DNA of 64,000 nt from JAFAMS01 sp049520515. GTDB taxonomy: Bacteria; Vulcanimicrobiota; Vulcanimicrobiia; Vulcanimicrobiales; Vulcanimicrobiaceae. The DNA is taken from positions 124,001 to 188,000 of the forward strand of contig JBEKPS010000004.1 of the NCBI GenBank assembly GCA_049520515.1. The letters run 5' to 3'. The translations under genes were made by a program, and so were the position numbers. The notes under the pieces are model-generated. The model saw only the letters and a list, made by a program, of their open reading frames with translations, did not search any database and had not been told where the DNA came from. Shown piece by piece: positions 26,280-33,657 of this stretch (position 1 is the first letter of the stretch; each line of letters begins with the position of its first letter).

Positions 26280-26465
26280 ATGGAATCGAATGATTTTTCG
26301 GTAGCGGGCTCGCGGGCGCTCGAGGCGCGCGATCGCTTGACGACGCTTGCGCAACAAGGCGATGAGAAGCACATGGCCGAGATCGGTACGACTGCGCTCT
26401 TCGAAGAAGCAATGCTCGGTGCGCTTCGCGCCCACCTCAACGAACTAAAGATCGTCGCGCGATGA
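26280..26465 (+). CDS. FlgB-like rod protein, strongly shortened
   Basis: Protein of 61 residues, first gene of the flagellar-type locus. The C-terminal part (EIGTTALFEEAMLGALRAHLNELK) resembles the C-terminal helix of FlgB, and its place directly before flgC fits. The usual FlgB N-terminus with the ANNIANADTPGY motif and the central domain are absent; FlgB is normally about 120-140 residues. The assignment rests mainly on position and weak helix similarity. ATG 26280; overlaps flgC by 4 bases. Confidence 0.5.
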   Translation: MESNDFSVAGSRALEARDRLTTLAQQGDEKHMAEIGTTALFEEAMLGALRAHLNELKIVAR

Positions 26466-26770
26466 GCGAGTTCGACATTCTCGCCGCGGGCGCATCAGGA
26501 ATGGAACGGCAGCGAACGCTGCTCGAGCTTTCCGCGCGAAACGTTGCGGCGGCACAAGCCTCAACGCCAGGACACGAATATCACCGCTTGGTCGCCGATT
26601 TCGAAGACGACGTCGAAGAGCCGCATGTTCGCGAGAGCAGCGAGCCGGTCGACGCGCTGACCGAGATGATCTCGATGCTCGATGCGCAGCGCTCGTACGA
26701 GGCGAACGCCTCGATCTTCGACGTCGGCAAGCGCATCGCTGAACGCGCGATCGATCTCGACCGGCCGTGA
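26462..26770 (+). CDS. flgC: FlgC-like flagellar rod protein, shortened
   Basis: Rod protein of 102 residues, against about 135-150 in typical FlgC. N-terminus EFDILAAGASGMERQRTLLELSARNVAAAQAS corresponds to FDILSxxGSAMxAQRxRLxxIAxNIANA, with the Asn-rich motif eroded. C-terminus VDALTEMISMLDAQRSYEANASIFDVGKRI matches the FlgC signature well. The central domain is missing. Coupled by 4-base overlaps to flgB-like and fliE. Confidence 0.8.
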   Translation: MSEFDILAAGASGMERQRTLLELSARNVAAAQASTPGHEYHRLVADFEDDVEEPHVRESSEPVDALTEMISMLDAQRSYEANASIFDVGKRIAERAIDLDRP

Positions 26771-27048
26771 ACGTTACCGATCTCCAGCCGGATTCCGCGC
26801 CCGGCAACCCGAGCGAATCGCCGGACGTCAGCCCACTTAAACAGACTCCGTTTCAAAACGTACTCGACGGGGCCGGTGCCGCGCTCGATCGTGCCGACCG
26901 TGCGGAGCACGTATTCGCCGAGCAGCGGAGCGGGCTCGTCGAGATGATGGTTGAGCGCGCCAGCGCCGATGTGATGCTGCAGCTTGCTGCGGCAGCTGCT
27001 CAACGCACGACGCAAGCGGTCTCGACGCTGCTTGGGATGCAGGTGTGA
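26767..27048 (+). CDS. fliE: FliE-like MS-ring/rod adaptor
   Basis: Small adaptor of 93 residues that in flagella joins the FliF ring to the rod. It has TPFQNVLDGAGAALDRAD, then a helix VEMMVERASADVMLQLAAAAAQRTTQAVSTLLGMQV, whose end matches the FliE C-terminal ...AYxEIMxMQV pattern. The N-terminal 25 residues are Pro/Ser-rich. Start GTG 26767, overlapping flgC. Confidence 0.8.
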   Translation: MNVTDLQPDSAPGNPSESPDVSPLKQTPFQNVLDGAGAALDRADRAEHVFAEQRSGLVEMMVERASADVMLQLAAAAAQRTTQAVSTLLGMQV

Positions 27049-28478
27049 ATGTAGCCTCGGTCATCGAGCGCTGGAACGCGCTCCAGTCGCGATTGCGCAT
27101 TGGCATCGGGGCTGCCGCATTCGCCGTGCTTCTCATCGTCGCCGTTGTGCTGCTGCTGGGACGCGACACGCGCGTCGCGCTGTTCGCGAATGCGCTCAAG
27201 CCCGACCAGCTCGCTGAAGTCGACGCACAACTTTCGCAGTGGAGCATTGCGTTCGTGCCGACCCACGACAACGTGCGCGTCGATGCGCCGCAACGTAGCT
27301 CGCTGCTGGCACGCCTCGCCTTAGCCGGCGTTCCGCACGCGCACGTCGTTGGAACGAGCGAAGCGCTCTCGAACGTCGGAACGCTAACGCCGCAAGCAAT
27401 TCTCGACGCACAAGCGCGCGCCGGACTTGAAGGCGATCTCGAAAAAGGCTTGCGCGGTCTGGGCGGCATCGCCGACGCGCACGTCATCATCGCTCCCGCG
27501 CGAAGTGGCGTCTTTGCGGACGAATCTCCGACGCCCGCGACCGCAAGCGTCAGGCTGACCGCCGAGTCCGGTCAGACGCTGACCGCGTCGACACTCGATG
27601 CGGTGCGAGCGTTCGTCGCTTCGGGCGTCCCTGGACTCGATGCAGCGCACGTGACGGTTGTCGACGATCGCGGCGCATACGACGCAAGGCAACGAGACGA
27701 CGGCGCAGATCGTGAGCTGGCGCTGCAAAGCGCGCTGGATGCCGCCTTCGGCAGCGGAACGACGATCGTACGCGTTCAGGTCGAGCACACTACGACGTCG
27801 AGCGAGTCGCGTGACGTCAAACGTAGCTCCGAGCAGCGCGCGCCGATCTCGCGGCGCGATTTGGACGAGCGTTTCAATGGCGAAAAGAAGAGCTACTCGC
27901 GGCGCCAAACGACCGAAGATCGCGGCAGCGATGTGCACGAAGAACGGACCACGGTCGCGGCCGGCTCGCTTGCACGAATTTCGATTGCCGTGATCGTCGA
28001 TGCGCGTCGCTCGCTCGACGTCGGCAAGATCCGAGAGGTCGCAGCTGCAGCCGGTGGATACGATCCGAATCGCGGCGACACGTTGTCGGTCGAAGCTGTC
28101 GCATTCGATCGCCCTTATAATGTCGCTCCGCAGCCGTTTGCGTACGCAGTCGGCATCGTTGGCGAAGCGCTTCCCGGTGTTGCGCTGGCGGCAATGGTCA
28201 TCGTCGTCGTACGCATGGCTGCGCGTCCGGTCTGTGACTTCGTGACGGAGAGCGTGCGTCGCGCTCGCATCGAACGTACGCATTCCGAGGGGACGTCGTC
28301 GCCTGAAGCAATTTTCGCAACGCTGCGCGGCGAGCCGCCGCACGTCGTCGCGGCAATCCTCGCGCGGCTACCCTCACCGACTGCTGCTTCCGTACTCGAA
28401 CTGTACTCGAGTGACGAGCGTCGCGCGATCGTCATGCGGCTTTCACGCAAACCCACGCGCCTCGTTGCGGAGCTATGA
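27045..28478 (+). CDS. fliF: FliF MS-ring protein with a C-terminal FliG-middle-domain-like segment
   Basis: Inner-membrane ring protein of 477 residues. TM1 about 18-38; ring-building motif region with LFANALKPDQLAEVDAQL and LEGDLEKGLRGLGGIADAHVII (RBM1-2); a charged middle; TM2 about 365-390. The C-terminal 61 residues are not the usual FliF acidic tail. They read FATLRGEPPHVVAAILARLPSPTAASVLELY and then VMRLSRKP, resembling the FliG middle domain (HPQxxAxILxxLxPxxAAxVL). No separate fliG is in the window, so the C-ring link may be built into FliF. Start GTG 27045. Confidence 0.88.
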   Translation: MNVASVIERWNALQSRLRIGIGAAAFAVLLIVAVVLLLGRDTRVALFANALKPDQLAEVDAQLSQWSIAFVPTHDNVRVDAPQRSSLLARLALAGVPHAHVVGTSEALSNVGTLTPQAILDAQARAGLEGDLEKGLRGLGGIADAHVIIAPARSGVFADESPTPATASVRLTAESGQTLTASTLDAVRAFVASGVPGLDAAHVTVVDDRGAYDARQRDDGADRELALQSALDAAFGSGTTIVRVQVEHTTTSSESRDVKRSSEQRAPISRRDLDERFNGEKKSYSRRQTTEDRGSDVHEERTTVAAGSLARISIAVIVDARRSLDVGKIREVAAAAGGYDPNRGDTLSVEAVAFDRPYNVAPQPFAYAVGIVGEALPGVALAAMVIVVVRMAARPVCDFVTESVRRARIERTHSEGTSSPEAIFATLRGEPPHVVAAILARLPSPTAASVLELYSSDERRAIVMRLSRKPTRLVAEL

Positions 28479-28882
28479 GTCTCGAATTCAAAAGCCTACG
28501 CGATATTTTACGCGAGTCGCGCGAGGTAGAAGTAGAAATCGCGCCGGTCATCTCTCCGTTGATTGCGGAACCGATGCCCATCGAGGAGACGCACGAGGTA
28601 ATCGCTGACGACCGGATGGCTTCCGTTCGCGTATTGGATCGGTTCGACGGCGCGTTGCGACGACTGCTCGAGGAGATCGCAGCCGAAGTTCTTGGACGCG
28701 AGCTGCTGCTCGCGCCGGTTGACATCGAACGTATCGCCTTACGGCTTCGAGAGCGCTTCGGCTTTCACGACGGCATCGTCACCAGCGCGCACGGCGACAT
28801 TACAATCGACCTAGACGGCGCTACGGTCGATGCATCGCTTGGACTGCGGCTTCGTTCGGCCATCGAACGGGCGCTCGCGTGA
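28475..28882 (+). CDS. fliH: FliH-like ATPase regulator
   Basis: Protein of 135 residues between fliF and fliI, the standard place of fliH. It has FDGALRRLLEEIAAEVLGRELLLAPVDIERIALRLRERF, like the FliH/YscL helix-plus-domain, and ends DASLGLRLRSAIERAL. The long glycine-repeat coiled coil of typical FliH is lacking. It would restrain or anchor the FliI ATPase. Assigned from context and overall pattern. Confidence 0.65.
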   Translation: MSLEFKSLRDILRESREVEVEIAPVISPLIAEPMPIEETHEVIADDRMASVRVLDRFDGALRRLLEEIAAEVLGRELLLAPVDIERIALRLRERFGFHDGIVTSAHGDITIDLDGATVDASLGLRLRSAIERALA

Positions 28883-30099
28883 TCGCCGTTCGCGGACGCG
28901 TCACCTCGTGCCGTCCGCATCGCATCGATACGTCGTTGCGCGGCGCACGTCTGGGCGATCGTGTCACGATTCGCTCGCAAGGCCGCAATGTTGCCGCGAT
29001 GGTTATTTCGGTTGAGCCCGCGCGGACGGTACTGTCGCCGCTCGACGACGCGCGCTACGTGAATCTGGGCGATGTTGCTCAACTGGAAGAGTTCGGAGAT
29101 CGCACCGTTCTCGGGACGAGTCTGTGCGGGCGCGCGATTGACGGCCTGGGACGTCCGCTCGATGGGTATGCCGCGCCGCCCGGTTCGCAGTTTTCGATTG
29201 CCCGCTACTCGATTGCACCGGCGCCTGCAGATCGTCGTCCACTTTCGAAGCCATTGTGGACGGGCGTTCGCGCCATTGATGCGTTGCTGACCGTCGCGTG
29301 CGGAATGCGGCTCGGGATCTTTGGGCCACCCGGCGCCGGGAAATCGTCGCTGCTCCAAGCGATTGCGCAGAACGCGAAGGCAGATGCCGTCGTCGTCGCG
29401 TTGATTGGCGAACGTGGCGCGGAAGTCGAGCGTCATCTCGCAATTCTGGATGAGCGCATCACGATTGTTTGCGCGGCTGCCGATCGTTCGGCCGGGGAGC
29501 AGGTCGCGGCTGCGGAGCTCGCTATGGCGCAAGCGGCCCGGTTGCGAGAATGCGGGCTCGACGTTCTCGTCATCTTCGATAGTCTCGCGCGGTTCGCGCA
29601 CGCGCTGCGCGAGATCGCTCTTGCGAACGGAGAACCGCCGGGACGCGCCGGCTATCCGCCGAGTGTCTTTGGCCGCTTGGGCGAACTTTGCGAACGTGCC
29701 GGGGCGACTGCCAGTGGGTCGATCACGCTGCTCGCGACGGTGCTCGCCGACGTGGACGATCCGGGCGATCCGCTGGCCGAGGCGGCTCGGTCGCACCTCG
29801 ATGGGCATCTCGTCCTCTCCCGGCGCCGGGCCGAGCGCGGCGCGTTCCCAGCGATCGACGTGCCGGCGAGTCTCAGCCGTCCGATGCCGGCCGTTGTCGA
29901 CCCCCACCATCTCGCCGCGGCGACCCGGGTCCGAGCGGTTCTTGCCCGTCTCGAGAACTCGAGGGAGGCCCGGGAGATGGGTCTCGCCCCTCCCGAACCG
30001 CTGGAATCGGCCCTCGAGGGCTTCCTCCGCCAGAATTCTCAACCAGAGCTTATCGCTGGGTCACTAGACGAGCTCTATCACCTTGCCGATAGAATATGA
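28879..30099 (+). CDS. fliI: Flagellar-type export ATPase FliI
   Basis: F1-beta-like ATPase of the type III export gate, 406 residues. Walker A is GPPGAGKS at 149-156; Walker B is VLVIFDSLARFAHALREIALANGEPPGRAGYPPSVF, with the FliI/SctN-specific PPxxxGYPPSVF signature. SLSRPMP corresponds to the conserved SISRxMP. Start GTG 28879 overlaps fliH. No fliJ follows; the next gene is a lytic transglycosylase. Confidence 0.95.
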   Translation: MIAVRGRVTSCRPHRIDTSLRGARLGDRVTIRSQGRNVAAMVISVEPARTVLSPLDDARYVNLGDVAQLEEFGDRTVLGTSLCGRAIDGLGRPLDGYAAPPGSQFSIARYSIAPAPADRRPLSKPLWTGVRAIDALLTVACGMRLGIFGPPGAGKSSLLQAIAQNAKADAVVVALIGERGAEVERHLAILDERITIVCAAADRSAGEQVAAAELAMAQAARLRECGLDVLVIFDSLARFAHALREIALANGEPPGRAGYPPSVFGRLGELCERAGATASGSITLLATVLADVDDPGDPLAEAARSHLDGHLVLSRRRAERGAFPAIDVPASLSRPMPAVVDPHHLAAATRVRAVLARLENSREAREMGLAPPEPLESALEGFLRQNSQPELIAGSLDELYHLADRI

Positions 30100-30674
30100 G
30101 CATGGACTTTGACTCCGGGATTTCTCGCATTCAGGCTCGGATCGACCAGATTTTCGGGGTCGACCCAGCCGCGGACCAACCCACGACCCCAACGATCACG
30201 AATGTCCCCAGTGGGAAGTTCGCCTCGATGGTGCAGCAGCAAGTGGCAGGCCAAGAGGGTGGCGCGGCCGGTCCCCAAGCCACGCCCGCCATCGAGCAGC
30301 TCGTCCAAACGAACAGTGCGTCGCAGGGCGTCGACCCGGATCTCATCCGCGCCGTCATGGCAAACGAATCAGCGTTCGATCCGAACGCAACTTCGAATGC
30401 AGGCGCGCAGGGTCTGATGCAGCTCATGCCCGAGACCGCCTCGGAAGTCGGCGTGACCAACAGCTACGATCCCTCACAGAACGTCGCCGGCGGAACGCGC
30501 TATCTTCGCGGGCTGCTCGATCGCTTCAACGGTAATCTCACGAATGCGGTCGCCGCCTACAATGCGGGTCCGGAAGCCGTCGAGAAATATAACGGCGTGC
30601 CGCCGTATCCGGAGACGCAATCGTACGTTAAGAACGTCCTCCAGACGTACAATCAGTATAAAACCGGACAATAA
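30096..30674 (+). CDS. Lytic transglycosylase (SLT family 1) of the export locus
   Basis: Peptidoglycan-cleaving enzyme of 192 residues. A flexible Pro/Gln-rich N-terminus (to about 65) precedes the SLT domain. Catalytic Glu91 is in RAVMANESAFDPNATSNAGAQGLMQLMP, with AVAAYNAGPEAVEKYNGVPPYPET later. There is no signal peptide, so it may be exported by the type III gate itself, as with FlgJ/SltF-like muramidases that open a path for the rod. Overlaps fliI by 4 bases. Confidence 0.9.
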   Translation: MSMDFDSGISRIQARIDQIFGVDPAADQPTTPTITNVPSGKFASMVQQQVAGQEGGAAGPQATPAIEQLVQTNSASQGVDPDLIRAVMANESAFDPNATSNAGAQGLMQLMPETASEVGVTNSYDPSQNVAGGTRYLRGLLDRFNGNLTNAVAAYNAGPEAVEKYNGVPPYPETQSYVKNVLQTYNQYKTGQ

Positions 30675-30705
30675 CTAGATAACATCGCGCTGCTAGACTG
30701 CGTTC

Positions 30706-31206
30706 ATGCACGCAGTCGCCGCGAGATTTGACCTTGTCAGTGTGCGATCGCCCGGGGTTGATCGTCGCGCTTTGTCGCAAGCCTGGTACGACGCGTTGCA
30801 TCTCGCTACGTCTTCGTCGGGAACGCGACGCTTGAACATTTCCCTCCTGAACGCTCGACTTTTCCATCCTGGAAAAGTCTGCTCGCCCACTTTTCCCTCT
30901 CGCCATCCATGGCTCCGGGAAAAGCTGGAGCGTCCGTCGGGAAACGTTCCTCGCGTCGCGCTTCCGACGAAGGAAGTAAGTGAGTTGAGTGAGCGCAGGG
31001 CGCGGTTGTCGCAGTTAGCCAGCGATATTCTGGCGCGATTGCGATCGCAGCCGAAAGCGACGAGAATTGTTTTTGAGGTTCCGCAGGGGAGAATCTGTTT
31101 GTACGTCGTTCACGGCGAACGGCGCACGCAGTTGGTAGCATTTTGTCCGCCTGCGCTGCGTGATGTCGTGGAGCGGGCGCTCGTGCAAGTGAGGTACGCG
31201 CTGTGA
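30706..31206 (+). CDS. Uncharacterised protein of the export locus; 5' half may not be coding
   Basis: Open frame of 166 codons from ATG 30706. The first half covers two inverted repeats (30857-30924), has atypical codon use and low-complexity composition. The second half looks coding: SERRARLSQLASDILARLRSQPKATRIVFEVPQGRICLYVV, then RTQLVAFCPPALRDVVERALVQVRYAL. A TTG at 30985 preceded by GGAAG would give a 73-residue protein consisting of only this part. Its end overlaps the rod-protein start. A distant FliK-C-like domain is conceivable from the strand-then-helix pattern, but I cannot support it. Confidence 0.45.
   Translation: MHAVAARFDLVSVRSPGVDRRALSQAWYDALHLATSSSGTRRLNISLLNARLFHPGKVCSPTFPSRHPWLREKLERPSGNVPRVALPTKEVSELSERRARLSQLASDILARLRSQPKATRIVFEVPQGRICLYVVHGERRTQLVAFCPPALRDVVERALVQVRYAL
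30857..30924. repeat. Tandem inverted repeats built on TTTTCC/GGAAAA
   Basis: Perfect 9-bp repeat GACTTTTCC-ATCCT-GGAAAAGTC (30857-30879), then CTTTTCCC (30890-30897) with GGGAAAAG (30917-30924). Further single half-sites flank them. The structure is unlike the surrounding coding DNA and could be a regulatory hairpin array or a small inserted repeat. Confidence 0.6.
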
Positions 31207-31919
31207 ATGTTGGTATCGCGAATGCGGCTGAAAACGTAGAGCGGCGGGCTGAGGACCTGCGCATGGTGTTTGTTGGGGGAGCGCAGCCGAATTTTCAAGA
31301 TGCGCTTCGGCCCGAGCGTGCCGAGCTGACGAACGATCCCTTATCGGTAGCGCTGCCGCTGGATGCATACTTTGTTGCCGGCGATACTGCGCGGCCGTCG
31401 TATACGCGCGACGGCGCGCTGCAAGTGCGGGATGGCATTTTGAGCAGCAGCGATGGGACGCCGATTTTGGGGTTTGTCGATGGGGATACTTCCGGCGTAC
31501 CGCGCACGTTGCAGATCGAGAAGAACGACGCTCTCTTGGGGCGCGCGCAAGATATTCGCGTCGAGCCGGACGGCGTGTTCGGATATGCACGCAGCGTGCT
31601 CGATACCAAGACCGGTGCGTCAAGCGTCGAGCGCGTTGTGGTTGGTCGAGTCGCGCTCGCACGATTTCCCGCTGGTACGCGTAGCGAGCGAATCGATGCG
31701 ACGCACGTAAACGCTCCGTCCCATGTCGTTCCGTTCATTGGGTCTCCGAACGACGGAAGCTTCTTGCCGATCGAAACGCAGCGGCGCTCGCTCGGCCGAA
31801 TCGATTCCGACGTCGCCGTCTCGCGTCTCCAGGACGCATATCTCGCGATGCGCGCGTTGAGCGCGACCGAACGCTCGCAAAATGCATTCGCGCGCGGAGC
31901 ATTCGATCTCGTCAAATGA
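31203..31919 (+). CDS. FlgG/FlgF-family rod protein, N-terminally reduced
   Basis: Protein of 238 residues. The distal-rod/hook family core is visible: LDAYFVAGDTARPSYTRDGALQVRDGILSSSDGTPILGF (the TRxGxxxxxxDGxLxxxxGxxxLG block) and a helical end RLQDAYLAMRALSATERSQNAF. The typical first helix with ANNIANxxTxGFK is not recognisable. Only one protein of this class is present, where a flagellum has FlgF, FlgG and FlgE. Start GTG 31203. Confidence 0.7.
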   Translation: MNVGIANAAENVERRAEDLRMVFVGGAQPNFQDALRPERAELTNDPLSVALPLDAYFVAGDTARPSYTRDGALQVRDGILSSSDGTPILGFVDGDTSGVPRTLQIEKNDALLGRAQDIRVEPDGVFGYARSVLDTKTGASSVERVVVGRVALARFPAGTRSERIDATHVNAPSHVVPFIGSPNDGSFLPIETQRRSLGRIDSDVAVSRLQDAYLAMRALSATERSQNAFARGAFDLVK

Positions 31920-32686
31920 TTCGTGAGCTCGTCTGGACCCCGGATCCGAATATCGGCCGGATACGATACGCGCGATTCGAACGGCGTGTGCCGTTCGAGT
32001 CACGTTTGATCGCGGCAATTGCACGCGTGCTCGAATCGTGCGTCTCGGATCTCTTCGGCGGGCCGATTAGCGTCGACGCGTTTCCGCCGGTCCACTTAGA
32101 CGACGTCACGTGGGCTAGGCTTTGCGATGGGAACGTAACCTTTGACATGACGGCTGCTGCGGGTGATCTGAGCATCGTGATCTCTGCGACAGCCGCCCGA
32201 AATATCGTGAGCTATGCGTTCGGTGAACCTCCGTCGGCGGCCGAGCACATGTCCGCGATGGAAATGCGCGTTTTAGAACGCTTTGTCGCGGAGCTTGCGG
32301 ACGGGCTCAAGCTAATTCGCGGGGGACACGATGATGCGGTCGCACGAGTGGGATTGCCGGGCGTTCGCACCGCATACTGCGAACTACGCATAGCGTCGCC
32401 GCTCGGCGTTGTGATCGGTATCGCAGTCGATGAGAAGCCTCCGCAGATCGGTCCAACAATCGCTGCGGAGAGCCTCGAAGATTGCCCGATCGAGTGCTCG
32501 GCGCGCCTTAGCGTAGCCGGCCTCGATATCTTTACATTTGCGCGTCTGACGCCCGGCGACGTCCTCCCCCTGGAAACCAAGGTGGGCCCGCAGGCGACGC
32601 TGAACGCTGGGCCCGACCCCATCGCTGCGGGCGAAGGCGGCGTGCTCGGCGATCGATCCGCCTTCAAGGTACACGAGCTGATATGA
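31916..32686 (+). CDS. fliM: FliM/SctQ-like C-ring protein lacking the CheY-binding N-terminus
   Basis: C-ring protein of 256 residues (FliM is usually about 330). It has the CheC-like middle domain (VIAATARNIVSYAFG-like VISATAARNIVSYAFGEPP, MEMRVLERFVAELADGL) and a C-terminal SpoA domain (CPIECSARLSVAGLDIFTFARLTPGDVLPLE). The N-terminal LSQxEIDALL peptide that binds CheY-P in motile bacteria is absent; the protein begins directly at the region FxRRVPFESRL. Followed by fliN with a 4-base overlap. Confidence 0.75.
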   Translation: MIRELVWTPDPNIGRIRYARFERRVPFESRLIAAIARVLESCVSDLFGGPISVDAFPPVHLDDVTWARLCDGNVTFDMTAAAGDLSIVISATAARNIVSYAFGEPPSAAEHMSAMEMRVLERFVAELADGLKLIRGGHDDAVARVGLPGVRTAYCELRIASPLGVVIGIAVDEKPPQIGPTIAAESLEDCPIECSARLSVAGLDIFTFARLTPGDVLPLETKVGPQATLNAGPDPIAAGEGGVLGDRSAFKVHELI

Positions 32687-32955
32687 GTATGAGAATTTCG
32701 GAGAACGGCAAGAATCTCGACCTGCTCCTGAACGTGTCGCTTCAGGTCACTGCTGAATTGGGCAAGGCGAAGATGAATGTCCGCGACATTCTCAAGCTGG
32801 GTACGGGCTCGGTCGTCGAGCTCGACCGGTTGGCCGGCGGTCCCGTTGACCTCCTCGTCAACAACAAGCTTGTCGCACGCGGCGAGGTCGTCGCCATCGA
32901 CGACAATTTTGGCGTGCGTATAACCGAGCTAATCGACCGCCCCGAAACCCCCTAG
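32683..32955 (+). CDS. fliN: FliN switch/C-ring protein (SpoA domain)
   Basis: Single SpoA domain, 90 residues: LLLNVSLQVTAELGKAKMNVRDILKLGTGSVVELD, then PVDLLVNNKLVARGEVVAIDDNFGVRITEL. All the conserved FliN positions are present. It would form the base of the C-ring and sort export substrates through FliH. Start ATG 32683. Confidence 0.93.
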   Translation: MSMRISENGKNLDLLLNVSLQVTAELGKAKMNVRDILKLGTGSVVELDRLAGGPVDLLVNNKLVARGEVVAIDDNFGVRITELIDRPETP

Positions 32956-33001
32956 ACCGGTCCCGGCAATCTAGCGGAAATTCGGCGCGCCCACCATCGT
33001 C

Positions 33002-33646
33002 GTGGTGGACGATCTTTTTGCGTTGTTCGCGCACACGCGCGCCTCACTGCCTCTCGATGCGCTGGCGGGACTCACGCTGCTCTCGATTGTTCCGTTCATC
33101 GCGGTGATGACGACGTCGTTCGTTCGCATCGTCGTCGTTTTGTCGCTCGTGCGTTCGGCAATCGGCTCCCCCACGATTCCGCCGAGCATGGTCATTACAG
33201 GCCTCGCGATCGTTTTGACCGTGCTCGTGATGACGCCGACGATTCGCGCGATTCAGCACGATGCGCTCCAGCCCTATGCGCGCGGTCGCCTCTCACAGAG
33301 TGCATTTGTCACACGTGCCGTCGAACCGCTGCAGAAATTCATGCTGCGCCAAACCCGCGCGCGAGATCTCGCGCTGTTCGCACGCGTTGCGCATCGATCG
33401 TCGACCGAGATCGAGGTGTTGATCCCGGCCTTCGTGGTTGGGGAGCTTCGCAGCGCGTTCGCAATCGGCGTCGCGCTCTATCTGCCGTTTTTAGCAATCG
33501 ACCTCGCCGTTGCGGCAATCTTGATGAGCCTCGGCATGATGATGCTGAGCCCGCCGATCGTATCTCTGCCCTTGAAGCTGCTGCTCTTCGTGACGGTCGA
33601 CGGCTGGGCGCTCGTCTGTGCGGGGGTGACGGCCAGCTTCCGATAA
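33002..33646 (+). CDS. fliP: FliP export-gate protein
   Basis: Core membrane component of the FliPQR gate, 214 residues. TM1 region LSIVPFIAVMTTSFVRIVVVLSLVRSAIGSPTIPPSMVITGLAIVLTVLVM is typical FliP. Also LIPAFVVGELRSAFAIGVALYLPFLAIDLAVAAILMSLGMMMLSP, then LPLKLLLFVTVDGWALV. The cleavable signal peptide and long periplasmic part of enterobacterial FliP are missing. GTG 33002 or 33005. FliO is not present. Twelve bases downstream lies metF, not fliQ. Confidence 0.95.
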   Translation: MVDDLFALFAHTRASLPLDALAGLTLLSIVPFIAVMTTSFVRIVVVLSLVRSAIGSPTIPPSMVITGLAIVLTVLVMTPTIRAIQHDALQPYARGRLSQSAFVTRAVEPLQKFMLRQTRARDLALFARVAHRSSTEIEVLIPAFVVGELRSAFAIGVALYLPFLAIDLAVAAILMSLGMMMLSPPIVSLPLKLLLFVTVDGWALVCAGVTASFR

Positions 33647-33657
33647 CTATAGGGTAG

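Noticed and set aside
33647..33657. Possible SAM or methionine riboswitch before metF
   Set aside because: Only 11 bases separate fliP and metF; there is no room for one.
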